Positions 20,100 to 31,600 of a stretch of DNA of 64,000 nt are shown one piece after another. The position numbers and the translations under genes are program-made. The notes below the pieces were generated by a model. That model worked only from the letters and a program-made list of their open reading frames with translations, did not search any database and was not told where the DNA came from. How positions within the stretch are numbered: position 1 is the first letter of the stretch; each line of letters starts with the position of its first letter. The stretch lies in NCBI RefSeq assembly GCF_902459505.1, contig NC_047084.1, positions 311,379,963 through 311,443,962 on the forward strand, in the 5' to 3' direction. This DNA is from Geotrypetes seraphini. Taxonomy: Eukaryota > Chordata > Amphibia > Gymnophiona > Dermophiidae.

Positions 20100-20484
20100 C
20101 CATACAGACATCCCAGCAGAACAGTGGGGCACCCTAGGGGGCACTGCAGTGAACTTCATATAAAAAGGCCCAGATACACATCTAACCAATGAGCCCTCCA
20201 AAACCCACCCCAAACCTACTGGACCCAACTATATACCACCCTAACAGCCCTTATATCTGCAGATGTTACCTTTATGTAGGTACAGTAGAATTTGGGGATG
20301 TGGGGTATGGAAGGCTCACATATTCCACCATAAGTGTAGTAGTTAAAGTAGGATATGCACATGAGTCCCATCAATACAGACAACTGCACTGTCCACCAGG
20401 CTATGCCAGGGCCCTGCTTGCTTCTCTAATAGGACTGGCCATAACATCTTGGGGGAGGTGGGTCATGCCTTCATCTCTCAAGTG

Positions 20485-23201
20485 TACAAATCCAATCCAA
20501 CGCCAATTGAAAATTTTACATATGTCTCATATCACAAATGAACCATGAGCAGCAACTCTTCATACAAGCACACAAGTTTGTGACTTGCCTGTGTTCTTCA
20601 TCGGCCTCCCAGTATCTCTGCATTTCAACAAATTCACCCACGCTGTGTTCACCTTAACTTAAATTTCATTGTTGGGAGACTTGCAAGTCAGTTGAATGAG
20701 GCCATTCCCTGATGCAGAGCTTGAAACATGGTTCATTATCGGCAATCAATTAACAATACTAAGAAACAATTCTATACCAGCAAAATTTCTAAAACTAATA
20801 ACTCAGCTACCTTATTCAAAATTCTTAAACAACTAACAGTATTTAAAAATGAAAAAATCAGTCAAACTGCAGAATACCCAACAGCACAAGCACTAGCAAA
20901 CTATTTTCAGGAAAAAATTACATTGATTAGATCTAAAATCACAAACAAGATATCTACCGTTGCAAATTTCACTAGTCCTTCTGAAAATGACAATGTAATA
21001 ACTAGGAACAAAACATTTTATGATTCATTATCCAATTTTCTTCTCCCATCCTTAAAAGCTATTGAAAACATCTTACATTGTATCAACATTAAAGGTTCCA
21101 AATTTGAACCTATTCCTCCTTTTTTCCTTAAAATATATTTCACAGTATTCGGGCCATATATTCTTCAAATTATCCACTCTTGCCTATCTACAGCTAATAT
21201 ACCACCAGAATGGAAACACTCCATCATATCTCCAATCATAAAAGATCCGAAAAATAATCTTGACGATTGTTCTAACTACCGTCCAATTGCAAATCTACCT
21301 TTTTTATCCAAGCTAACTGAAAAAATCGTGTTTCAACAATTGTCAGATTTTGTTGAAAAAACGCATGTCCTGCATCCTAATCAAACTGGTTTCCGATTAA
21401 ATCATTCTACAGAATATTCTTAACTTGGTCTCACTACAACTATAAATTACTATCTGGACCAACATAAATCAGTTCTATTAATTTCATTAGATCTTGCAGC
21501 AGCGTTTGACACTATTGATCATCATCTCTTATTGCAATGCCTTTCTTCCATAGGGGTTGCTGACCAAGCTCTTGAATGGTTTCGCTCTTTCTTTTTTGAT
21601 AGAGCCTCTACAGTACATTTCAATAACTCAGTTTCAAAATCCTATCATTCTAACTTTGGTATTCCCCAAGGCTCCATCCTATCACCTCTTTTATTTAATA
21701 TCTATTTGGCCCCTCTCCTGACCCTTTGCCAATCAATAGAGTTCACTGTTTACGCCTATGCTGATGATCTACAATTATTGCACCCTATTGATCCTAATAG
21801 CCAAACAGAGATTCACTCAATTAATCATAAATTAAGTAAAGTTCATGACTGGTTAAATTCTAACAAACTCTCTTTAAACATTTCAAAAACTAACACTCTC
21901 CTCTTCTCTGGTAAAGAGGGAGCACAATTAATTTCTCCAGTCACCATTGAAAATACCTCACTTCCACCAATCACAATTACTAAAATATTAGGTGTCCTTA
22001 TAGATAATAAATTAACATTTCGTCCACAAATTAGTGCATTGGTTAAAAATTGTTTTTATAAATTAAGGATGATTCGATCATTGGCCCCGCTACTTGATGT
22101 TAGTTCCCTGAATATTTTGATCCACGCACTTGTAATATCAAAAATGGATTATTGCAACTCATTATTAAAAGGGATCTATCATAAAGACTTAAAACGCTTG
22201 CAGCTCATCCAAAACACAGCCATTAAGATAATCTCTGGCGCAAAGAAATTTGATCATGTCACCCCTTTGCTTCAAAAAGCCCACTGGTTGCCTGTCTCAC
22301 ACAGGGTAACTTATAAAATCGCCCTATTGACATTCAAAACGTTACAGACCAATACACCAGCATTCATAGACAGACTTTTGATCCCATATGACCCGCCGAG
22401 AGCTTTAAGATCTATATCTCAATACAATCTCAATATTCCATCTTTAAAAATAATCGGTACTCGTCGCACTTCCATTTTCTCTGTGACAGCCCCTATGATC
22501 TGGAATACTCTTCCTTTAGATTTAAAAAAGGAAAAAAATTTAAAAAATTTTAAAAGTAATTTAAAGTGCTTTCTTTTTAAAGATGCTTTTAATTGATTAT
22601 CTGAAACTTAGAGATTAATCTACTCTTGTTTTTTACATTTAATTTCCCAGTCCCTTTTGTGTTTACCATAAATGTTTCTCACATTTTCTATATTAATTGT
22701 ATTTCTCCCCTCCTTCCTATTTGTGTTTAGGGGCCTTCAGATCCGTAATTACCCTGTATGTAATTGCCGTCAGTCTAGTAATTTTTATATAAAGATATGT
22801 CTTAATTGTTAAATTTGTTTAAATGTTATTTTAAACCTTGTACAACGCTTTGTAGTATCGATAAAGCATTTAATCAAAAATCTGAATAAACAATAAGTGT
22901 TACTCTCATTGAAAATATGCTTTATTCACTGTTTGGATTTAAATACAACAAAAATTAAGTTAAGGTGCACAGAGTGCAGGTGAATTTTTTGAAATGTGTG
23001 ATACTGGGATGAAATGCAATGAGTACAAGCGAGTCACAAGCCTACGTGCTTGTATGAAAAGAGTTGCTGCTGAAGGCGCATTTGTGACACATGGCATATT
23101 TAAAATTTTCAGTAGGCATTGGGTTGGATTTGGATATATTTGATAGTACCCCTGCCTTTGTGATATAGCTTTTTCACAATGTGTCAACTGTAGATTCAAT
23201 C
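20485..23201. mobile_element. Inverted-repeat-flanked insertion (probable Penelope-like pair) carrying an L2-like LINE
   Basis: CTCAAGTG is duplicated at 20477-20484 and 23202-23209. Inside, 20486-20661 and 22958-23165 are inverted copies (e.g. 'AGCAGCAACTCTT' opposite 'AAGAGTTGCTGCT'), with arms offset by about 75 bp at the right edge. 'CCCTGATGCAGAGCTTGAAAC' at 20706-20726 resembles a degenerate ribozyme core as in other Penelope-like ends here. The LINE lies between the arms. Confidence 0.5.
20725..22885 (+). pseudogene. L2-like LINE reverse transcriptase, one stop, 5'-truncated
   Basis: Frame 20728-22596 is open except for TAA at 21421-21423, giving about 622 codons. Reverse-transcriptase blocks: 'NYRPIANLPFLSKLTEKIV' near 21275, 'LISLDLAAAFDTIDHHLL' near 21480, 'GIPQGSILSPLLFNIYL' near 21657, 'YAYADDLQLL' near 21752, then 'MDYCNSLLKGI' and the 'WNTLPLDLKK' C-terminus. 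The endonuclease is missing. The stop probably replaced a leucine TTA. About 290 bp of 3' UTR ends in an AATCA-rich tail. Low damage suggests a fairly recent copy. Confidence 0.85.
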
Positions 23202-23567
23202 CTCAAGTGGTCATCTGGTCGTGTGTGGACACCTTTTTGGCACTTATTATTAAAATAGGTTTAGCCTCAAACGTCCAAATTGTGGCCTGGATGTAATCTA
23301 GAATGTTCGATTATGGCAGAAAAAAAAGCCCACCCTATCTTGCTCATACCACACCTATAACACAGTCTCTCGAGATTTAGACAAACTGCGGACGAACAGC
23401 ACAGAAATTCATCTAGAAAATAGGTTTCAAACATAGCATTTTGAAAGGGTTTGGTGAGAAAAACATCCATCTGCCCCTTTATGCATGGTTTTTTTCTTTT
23501 TTTGAAAATAGTTCCCATAATCCATTAACTTTTGTTGTCACTGTATGAAACTTTTTTTTTTTTAATT

Positions 23568-23852
23568 TTGGATGTGTGGAAACCATTAACAAAGTATTGT
23601 AAAGATTAATTTGAAATTGTTTCCCTTGTATTTATCAACTTAAGGTGTAGGGAGGGGGGAACTTATTATTATATGTTTTATATGATAATGGAATATATGG
23701 GTGAGAGGGATAGAAAAGGGGAAGGGATAAGAATTTATGAAATGTATCACTGATTGTTTGTAAGTGATGTATTTATTGTTAATGTGAATGAATATATTTA
23801 TCACTTAATGTAATTTTGAAAATGAATAAAGAATTTAAAAAAAAAAAAAATT
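23568..23852 (+). mobile_element. L1 3' end (last codons of ORF2, 3' UTR, A-tail)
   Basis: Encodes 'LDVWKPLTKYCKD' then TAA at 23607-23609, equivalent to 'KDVWEPLAKFCKE' at the end of the L1 at 45354-50905. A GGGAGGGGGGAACTTATTAT-type 3' UTR follows, with ATGAATAAAGAAT and an A-tail ending at 23852. Confidence 0.75.
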
Positions 23853-23885
23853 CTTTATTTATATTTTAAACTTTTGACATACTTA

Positions 23886-24065
23886 GGGGTCCTTTAATCA
23901 AGCCGCACTAGCGGGGTTAGCGCGTCGGACATTTCATCACACGATAACCCCCCGCGGTCGGCTAAAAAACGAACGCCTGCAGGTGTCAGCGGCTAGCGCG
24001 GCAGAGGGTTTAACACGCCGTATTATGCGCGTTAAACCCCTACCACAGCTTGATAAAAGGACCCC
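23886..24065. mobile_element. PIF/Harbinger-like miniature element, family H1
   Basis: Inverted ends GGGGTCCTTTAATCAAGC...GCTTGATAAAAGGACCCC; TTA duplicated at 23883-23885 and 24066-24068. CpG-rich self-complementary interior (GCGGGGTTAGCGCG). Confidence 0.8.
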
Positions 24066-24636
24066 TTAGTCAAATAAAGAAAAAAATACAATGCAAACAG
24101 AAATATTCCTAGCAAGCATTAACTTCTTGCGGAAAAATTAAACAATGAAATGATAAATCACAAAGTATAATTAGTCCTCAATAATTGGAGGAGGAGCTGC
24201 AGTTAGGCTGAAAAATTAACATGAAACTCTGATAAAGAAAATAAGATGGAGCTTACAGGTATCCTCACTGAGCTTATACTTGGATGCAGTAGGTTCACGT
24301 AGTAGTTATAGGTTGCCCTCGGGCAGAGATAAATCTAGACATAGAAAACATATCAACTATCATTATAGACCATAACTCCTGAAACATTTTTACTATGCTA
24401 CTTTTAATTTTGTCAGATACAAGTACCTTACATTCTGCAAAATTGTTTACCTAGTAACACAGTTAATGGTGGCTGAAAAAGACCCTTTTTGCTAAGACCA
24501 TTTTGCTAAGTTACTGCTGTCCAAAGGAAATATTAAAATCAATATTAAAAAGAGCTGTGTAGAAGTATTTATCAAATACAGATCATTCTTTTCATTTATG
24601 ATCTGGAAATCTTTTATCCCTATTATTATCACATAG
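24066..24636. other. No gene seen
   Basis: A/T-rich unassigned sequence. Confidence 0.5.
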
Positions 24637-24810
24637 GGCTCCTTTTACTAAGGTGCGCTAGCGTTATTAGCGCACACAGGAAAATACCGTGCCCTACGCT
24701 TCTAGAACTAACACCAGCTCAATGCTGCCATTACAGTCTAGCGCACGGGGCAATGTAGCACGTACTATTTCGCGCTTTAAAGCCCTAGCGCACTTTCGTA
24801 AAAGAAGTCC
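24637..24810. mobile_element. PIF/Harbinger-like miniature element, family H1
   Basis: Ends GGGCTCCTTTTACTAAGGTG and inverted CTTTCGTAAAAGAAGTCC; ATA duplicated at 24634-24636 and 24811-24813. Confidence 0.8.
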
Positions 24811-25314
24811 ATAACCTCTTAGTAAAGGGAAAATTAGAAATTCTGTCAACAGGAACATTGAAATGAACCTTTTCTCTAAGATACTGTGACCTGTTTTTTG
24901 GAGGTTGTTTTTATTTTTTGGGAAGCAGTGCTTCCACTGGAGCTTGTGATGTGGTGTATACACATATGACTTAGCAGTTCAAATTGGTGATGGGGTGACC
25001 CTAATATTATATTGTATATATCTATAAAAGATAGCACAGAGCCAAGTAGGATAAAAGTTCATCACAAAATAAACTGCACTTTGGAATCTTTGACAGTAAT
25101 TTTATAACAGGTCACCAAAATCAGGAGGCCAAGTAAGCAGTGACCACCTTTTTTAAACCTATTTTACAAACACACAAAGGCGTGTATGTGTCTTTATAAA
25201 ATACCAGCTTGAAAACATCTCAAATATTGGCTGGAATGTGGCCATGGATATTTATGCCAACTGAGGAGCTGCTGTAAATGTAGGTAGAGGTGAGTATTTT
25301 ATAACCTAGATGCA
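24811..25314. other. No gene seen
   Basis: Unassigned. The minus strand has a short open frame without recognisable motifs. Confidence 0.45.
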
Positions 25315-25330
25315 TACTTCATGACTTTGC

Positions 25331-25628
25331 ACAAAAGGGAGAAAGAAAATCCAACGTAGTCTGCAGTAAACAACAGCAACCAGAAAACAACAAACAGACA
25401 TTGTGTAAGACTTGCTTGACCCCTTTGATCGTGATTGGCGTGTGTTTGTTATCTTTTACACAGTTTGCTTTATACCTTAACCACCATGGACCCCTGAGGA
25501 AGGCGTGTCATCCGAAACACGGACCGTGTCGGGTCCCTTGGTTGGCTATAAGGTTGTATATGTTACTGCATTTACTAATAAACAATGCCTGCATCTTGTA
25601 CATTGTCTGCAGTCTGTTTGTTGTTTTC
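25331..25628 (+). mobile_element. Penelope-like element end fragment with 16-bp target duplication
   Basis: TACTTCATGACTTTGC is repeated exactly at 25315-25330 and 25629-25644. The 298-bp insert carries a hammerhead-like motif and the AATAAACAATGCCTGCATCT end, closely matching each arm of the hairpin at 15914-16381. No coding sequence. Confidence 0.8.
25488..25536 (+). ncRNA. Hammerhead-like ribozyme motif
   Basis: Stem I GGACCC/GGGTCC complete, core CTGAGGA, weak stem II, GAA, stem III ACACG/CGTGT with 3-nt loop, C before the predicted cleavage position. Same layout as 16242-16287 with a longer stem II region. Confidence 0.6.
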
Positions 25629-25649
25629 TACTTCATGACTTTGCTCACA

Positions 25650-28040
25650 TTCTAATGAAACTCCTCTCCCGTGTGATGTGATCCACGCAATGAGCTCTAT
25701 GTAAGAGTTTGACAGCTGTAGCCTGAATGAGTTGTAATCGCTTTAATGAAAAAAAGAGGAAGGCCTCAGAAAAGGGAATTAAAATAGTCAAGGTGGATGT
25801 TGATGAGGGAGGAGTAACATTTAAAGACAGGAAGAAAGAAGATAAGTTCTAATGCACTGAAGAGCAAAGAAAGAAGACTGAATAGTCATTTCAATGTGAT
25901 CTTTAAATATCAGATAGGAATCAAAGACCCCGAAGAATTGGTGATAGAAGAAGAAAGGGATGAGAGCAGTAGGGATTGGGAAAATTAATAGATTCAATTT
26001 TGGAAAAATTGAGAGGAAGTTGGCATAAAGCCAAGTGGAAACATGCTCTAAGCAAGAGTTGAGAACAAGAGAATCAGTAGAACCAGGAGGATAGGAAGGG
26101 ACAATTTGGATTTCATCTATATAATAGCATGGACTGCAACCATGGGACTGAATGAGAGAGATTAAGGGAGATAGAAAGAGATTGAACTAAAGAGAAACCA
26201 AAATAGACCTTTGGAGAACACCTATAGAATATGAATAACTAGCTGAGGTGAGACCTTGGAAAAAAGTTGGAAGGAATGGTGTGAGTGATAAAATGTAAAC
26301 CAAGACAACATAGTGTCCAAAATACTGATATGAGAAAGATGAAGAAGGAGCAGGTTATAGTTGACCATATCAAAAGCTGAAGAAAGATCTAAAGATATAA
26401 CCAAATCAGGGGCATCGTGCTCAAGAGAGGTGCAGATATCATTGTGAAAGGTAAGAAGCAGAGTTTCTGTGCTGTGCTCCACAAGTAAACCAGCTTGTTT
26501 GGGATGTAGACACAAAGTTTTATCAGAGAAAGAAGTGGGTTGTTTTGGGACCACTATTTCTAAAAGTTTGGGAAAAAGGGGGAGATTGGAAATAGGACAA
26601 TAGCTAAGAGAAAGAGTAGGGTTGAGGCTTAGTTTTTCAGCAAGGGTGTAACAATAGCGTGTTTACAAATATCAGAAATGTGACCAGACTCAAGACTGTG
26701 TTGAATGAGAATCAAAGAAAATGCACAGGATATGTAGTTTATCAAGAAATTCCAGTGAGTGACTGAAGAATCGGTGATGGAAGAAGAAAGGGATAAGAGC
26801 AGAAGGGATTGAGAAAATGAATAAATTTAGTTTTGGGCAACAGAAGATGGAATACCTGAACTAACTGAGCAGGCCAAGGATCTATGGGAGAGGAGGTCAG
26901 GTGAATAGTAGAAAAAAGATCCTGGAAGTACTGGATAGTGTGGAGGTTAAAGGAATGGCATTGAGAAGTGAGGAAAGAGACAATCAGTGTCCCAAATGAA
27001 AAAACTGAAGAGGACAAGTAAATCAGAAGTCTACAACACAGTGAAAGTGTGAAAGGCCACTGGTGGAACAATGAGGCAAAGTCAATTCTATGGGGAAGCA
27101 ACTTTAATCAGATGACCTGATATGGCCCGTATTTCAGCTGGTGCTTGCATCAGGGGTCTATTTGTAATGTTGAAATACAAAACACAGCCCCCCCCCCAAT
27201 CTGTCAAATATACACATGTAAAAAAACAAATATTGGATTACTTCAATGCTGGGGACCCTGATGCAGGCACCAGCCAAAACATAAGCTATGTCAGGTCACT
27301 GAATAAAGTTGCTTCCCCATAGACTTGACTTCGCCTCATTCCATGTGACCTTTTACACTTTTACTGTGTTGATAAAAATGGGGAGGACAAAATCTGTCCT
27401 TGAGACATGAAGGAAAAGACAGACAATGTCTCAGGGTGGGGGAGCAAGGTGGGCAAATTCTACTGAAGGTGAGTAATCTTGTCCTGCCAAACAGCCATGG
27501 AATCAAGGGAAGAGAAGAAGTTAGAAAGGGGTATGGGAGGAGGTGTAGGAGGGGAGATCCTATTGAGAATCTGGAACAATATATGGGGTTTGTTATTGGC
27601 ATACTTAATGGCATTACAATAAAACTTATTTTTGGTGATGTGGAACTTAGTCCAATACTAGAATATTTAGCTTTATAAAGATGAAGGGCCAAAGAGGAAA
27701 GACATTTATGCCATTTTCATTATATGCCACAGAGTAGATGCTTAAGTAGACAGAGACCCAAATGATACCAGGGAGCATGACGGTGTTGGTAAGAAAAAGA
27801 TTCAGACTGAAGTGGATAAGAAGCATCCAAAATATTGAGAGAATTATGAAAATCAGCAACTTTTGTAGAAAGTGGAAGTTCTTGTGGGGGTGGAATGAGG
27901 TCCAGCAGAGTGGTGTTGCTCTTCGGATAAATGGAATCATTAATTTCTGAAAAGGGCAAATGATGATGATTTTAGTAATAGCGCGTGCGGCGGAAAAGAG
28001 AGTTTGGATGAGATAAGTGCATGGTCTAATCAGAGGCTAT
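25650..28040 (-). mobile_element. L2-like LINE, old, interrupted by a Penelope-like pair
   Basis: Minus-strand remnants in order from the right: linker/early ORF ('ALHLYKAKYSS', 27336-27692), 'DFASLF' (near 27080), reverse transcriptase with 'HPKQAGLLVEHSTETLLL' and 'VISLDLSSAFDMVNYNLL' (26222-26554), and a C-terminal 'IHLDYFNSLFSEAF' near 25760. Many frame breaks. 27035-27370 is foreign to it. Confidence 0.65.
27035..27370. mobile_element. Penelope-like element inverted pair (hairpin), older
   Basis: Arms 27035-27163 and 27248-27370 are inverted copies (e.g. 'TCTATGGGGAAGCAACTTTA' opposite 'AAAGTTGCTTCCCCATAGA'), roughly 85% alike by eye. The loop holds a C run. 'ACCCTGATGCAGGCACCAGCC' and 'ACATAAGCTATGTC' resemble a degenerate hammerhead core and stem III. 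It splits the L2-like LINE. Confidence 0.6.
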
Positions 28041-28061
28041 TATCCAAAACAAAATTAGAAA

Positions 28062-28390
28062 AATGTAAGAACATAAAAATAGCCATACTAGGTCAGACCA
28101 GTGGTCCATCTAGCCCAGTATCCTGTTTCCATAGTGGCCAATCTAGGTCACAAGTACCTGGCAAAAACCCAAATAGAGTGACATTCCATACTACCGATCC
28201 CAGGGCAAGCAGCAGCAGAATACGACCTTTTCCTCCAGGAACTTGTCCAAACCTTTTTTAAACACATCCACGTTAACCATTGTTATAACATTCTCTGGCA
28301 ACGTGTTCCAAAGCTTAACTATTTTCTGAGTGCCTGAAGTACAATGCTCCAACACCACGGAAGAAAATACCATGGTGGGAGCGATTTTCT
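28062..28390 (-). mobile_element. CR1 LINE 3' end
   Basis: Minus strand encodes 'EHCTSGTQKIVKLWNTLPE' and 'FKKGLDKFLEEK'; the 3' edge carries 'AGAACATAAAAATAGCCATA' and 'GGTCAGACCAGTGGTCCATC', the common CR1 tail. 5'-truncated. Confidence 0.75.
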
Positions 28391-28489
28391 TTAACAGGGC
28401 TATGCACACACAAATAGCATGCAAATCATATGCATGCTATTTGTTCAGAGTAGTCCCGTAAAAGAGGGGAGGAACTATGCCAATCGCTA

Positions 28490-29420
28490 GACAGAGCTAT
28501 TCCTCCTGCCTGCAGCCAGTTTTCCTCCTCTGCCCAGCTGATGACAATGAGCCGAAAGAGGAGAGAGCGGCGACTGCTGGCTCAGCTGATTGGACCCCTC
28601 CTTGTGCATCCCAAGATGCACCAGGCAGGAGCAGGGCCATATTTTGAAGAGGTGGGCCTTAAGGCAGGAAGAGGAGGGCATCCCTCCTGCTGCTCTTCAA
28701 TAAAAGGTACAGGGGTTGAAAGGTGTGTGGGTGTCAGGGGTCGGAAAGTGTGTGTGTGTCGGGATCAGAAGGTACAGGGAGAATTGGGAGGGGGGTCAGA
28801 AGGGAGGGTGGTGTCAGAGGGATTGGAAGGTATGGGGGAGTTGGGGGTGTCCAGCCTGTAAGACCAGGGGAGGTGGGTGGGCCTCTGAGCTCACTAGACT
28901 ACCAGGCTTTGGTTTTTGGAGCTCTGGGAGGGCGGAAACGGCTCAGCTGATTAGGACTTCCCCTGCTGCCACTGGAGCCAACAAGGAAAGCCCTGATCAG
29001 CTGGATTTTTTTGTTTTTTAATCGGACGGTTTGGTGGAAGCAGCGAGGGGTTCGGCAGGGATTGAACTCTATCCTTACTTTCCTGTCATGTGCCTGAATC
29101 AATTAGCATTCAGGTAATGACAGGAAAGTAAGGCCACGAGAGTTCAAAACCTGTCGTTAAAATCTGCACACTAAATATAGATGCTCCTTGCTGTGCATTA
29201 AACGGACTGCTCATTTTAATACTAATGAGCACCTTGTAATGCATTAACTTAGGATTCTCAGTGGCTGCTATGAGAACTGTTAGCAGCCATGGATAACTTT
29301 TTTGTACACCAGCAGGGCAGCTTTTCATGCCAGTAAGGCTGCTTTAATGAGTCTTACTGCCATAGAAAGCTTTTGTGCATCGGGGCCTGAGTGAAAAATT
29401 ATTTTCTCCTATTAGTATTA
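28490..29420. other. GC-rich dispersed repeat, no gene
   Basis: Contains 'GGCATCCCTCCTGC' and 'CTGATCAGCTGGA' modules shared with 8380-8600, 33120-33310 and 36740-37250, and a run of short GGTGTCAGGGG-type near-repeats at 28720-28850. 29100-29400 resembles a worn miniature element. Open frames on both strands lack family signs. Confidence 0.45.
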
Positions 29421-29439
29421 AAAGTATTTCCCTGTAACT

Positions 29440-30325
29440 TCATCGAAAATCCTATAGTCTGTAATTTTTAATCGAGTAAAAAAATCAATCACTTGTATCT
29501 GTTTGATACCACTCAGGATTTTATAGACTTCAATCATATCTCTTCGCAGCCATCTCTTTTCCAAGCTGAAAGTCCTAACCTCTTTAATCTTTTCTCATAT
29601 GAGAAGAGTTCTATCCCCTTTATCATCTTGTCACTATGTTTTGAACTTTTTCAAATTCATCTATATCTTTATTGAGATATGGAAACCAAAACTGAATGTA
29701 ATACGCACCATGGAGCGATACAGAGGCATTATAATATTCTTAGTTTTATTTACCATACCTTTTCTAATAATTTCTAGCATCTTTTTTTCAATACCTGCCA
29801 CACATTGGGCGGAAGGTTTCAGTATATTATCTATGATGATATCTAGATCTTTTTCTTGGACGCTGACATCTAAGGTGGACCTTAGTATCTGGTAACTGTG
29901 ATTTGGATTATTCTTCCCAATGTGCATCACTTTGCATTTGTCCTCATTAAATTTCATTTGCCATTTGGATGCCAAGTCTTCCAATTTCCTAAGGACTGCC
30001 TGCAATTTTTCACAATCTGCATGCATTTTAATAACTTTGAACAGTTTAGTGTCATCTGCAAATTGAATTATGTCACTCATCATTCCAATTTCCAGATCAT
30101 TTATAAATATGTTAGAGTATCACTCCCAGCACAGATCCCTGTGGCACTCCACTATTTACCCTCCTCCACTGAAAAAAAGTGGCCATTTAATCCTATCCTC
30201 TGTTTTCTGCCTAATAATCAATTCCTAATCCACAACAAAACATTGCCTCCTATCCCATGACTTTAATTTTCTCAGAAGCTTCTTATGAGGAACGTTGTCA
30301 AAAGCTTTCTGAAAATCTAGATCTA
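29440..30325 (-). mobile_element. CR1 LINE fragment
   Basis: Minus strand encodes 'LDFQKAFDNVPHKKLLRKLK' (near 30260), 'IIQFADDTKLFKVI' with intact FADD, 'WQMKFNEDKCKVMHIGK', 'ILKPSAQCVAGIEKK' and 'NIIMPLYRSMVR' (29661-30083), then an eroded C-terminal part to about 29440. Several frame breaks. The 5' side is cut by the Tigger-like insertion at 30328. Confidence 0.8.
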
Positions 30326-30327
30326 TA

Positions 30328-30572
30328 CAGTATTCCTCCGATATTCGTGGGGGTTCTGTTCCAGGAACCCCTGCGAATGTTGAAAAACCACAAATACAGT
30401 TTTTAGGCAGGGAAGACAGGAGATGGCAGCCGGAGCGCCGGCGAGTGAAGGAAATCACTCGCTGTATGCTCCGACCGCCTTTTCCTGTAGTAAAGTCGGG
30501 CCTCACCAATCAGGAGCTGCTTGTCCCTTTTGCTCCTTGATGATCCAACAGTTCCAAAGTTTCCCTCACAGA
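30328..30572. mobile_element. Tigger-like (Tc1/mariner) end fragment
   Basis: Starts CAGTATTCCTCCGATATTCG after TA, followed by 'GGGGTTCTGTTCCAGGAACC' and 'AAAAACCACAAATA', the palindrome-like opening of Tigger-type elements. The other end is not seen before the L1 starts. Confidence 0.5.
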
Positions 30573-31150
30573 CTTTCTGCTTTTTTTTTTTTTTTAATCT
30601 TTATTAATTTTCAAAACTAATACAAAGTGCCAGGAATTATATAGACGTTAATAATCAACGTAAGCACTTAAATTCCATCAATAACAATGCAGAAAAAAAT
30701 ATCCCTCCCCTCCCATCCAACAATTTAATCAAGAAATAAACCAAAAAGATATCCCCCCACCCACCCCATCCTGAATATGTATAAAAATAAACAAAAATAA
30801 AAGACAACTATGTTGAAGTAAGAAAAGATGTCAATAGGTCTCAAACCAAATTTAAAAATTGCTATGTCCCAGCATATCAGCATTCATCTTTTCATATTTG
30901 TAACCTAAACAGAAACTGGCCCACCAAAAAAGGAAAGTTGAGGCAGTCGTAATTTTTCCAATTGCGGGTTATCATTTGCATAGCTATCCCTGTCATAATT
31001 AGGAAAAGCCTGCATTTGTAGCGATCCATGAGAGGCTTAATATGCAGCAATGTTCCACATATAACTGCTTTTGATATACCTGAAAAAGCTGTTACTATGA
31101 GTTTTTGCCTCTTTGGCAAGTTTCTTTTCATTTTCTTTTTTAGCCTTCTT
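30573..31150 (-). mobile_element. L1 3' end
   Basis: Minus-strand frame 30892-31131 encodes an L1 ORF2 C-terminal piece ('GISKAVICGTLLHIKPLM', 'LFLIMTGIAMQMITRNWK'). The 3' UTR continues to a tail seen as a T run on the + strand at 30582-30595. 5'-truncated. The same residues appear in the L1 at 45354-50905. Confidence 0.75.
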
Positions 31151-31600
31151 TATCAATATTTTGCATCTAACTACTACTAATAATAATTATTTCTATAGGG
31201 CTACCAGACACATGCAGTGCTACACAGAGTCACAAAGAATAAGAAAACAGTCCCTTCTCAAAAGAGCTTACAATCTAAACAGCCAAGACAGACAAATAGA
31301 ATGTCATGGATACAGTTAAGGGGAACAGTTAATCAGCTGGCTGGGTTGGAGGTCAGAGGAGTAGGGTTAAGGATTGAAGGCTATGTCAAAAAGGTGGGTT
31401 TTCAGTCTGCTTTTAAACAAGGGAAGGGGCCTGATAGACAAACTCGGGAAATTTATTCCAGGCATTGGGGGCAGCTAGATGAAGTAAACACAATCTGGAA
31501 TTAGCAGCGGAGGAGAAGGGTAAAGTTAAGAGCAGCTTATCTGAGGAACGGAATACTTTGGGAGGTGTATAACGTGAGAGAAGTGAAGAGAGCTATTGAG

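Larger units (their letters stand above)
19547..23515. mobile_element. hAT-like non-autonomous element, heavily nested into
   Basis: Outer sequences: left end GACCATTTTCGAAATAGAAAAAC at about 19547 and inverted right end CTTTTTTTGAAAATAGTTCC at about 23515. Between them are the element's own parts (19547-19738, 20108-20484, 23210-23515) with phrases such as 'AAAACGTCCAAA' and 'GGTCATCTGGTCGTG'. The rest is two later insertions. No transposase. Superfamily assignment rests on the ends and is tentative. Confidence 0.45.

Noticed and set aside
28541-29021. Frames of 75-106 codons in GC-rich DNA
   Set aside because: Overlap on both strands within a dispersed repeat; Gly/Arg composition only.
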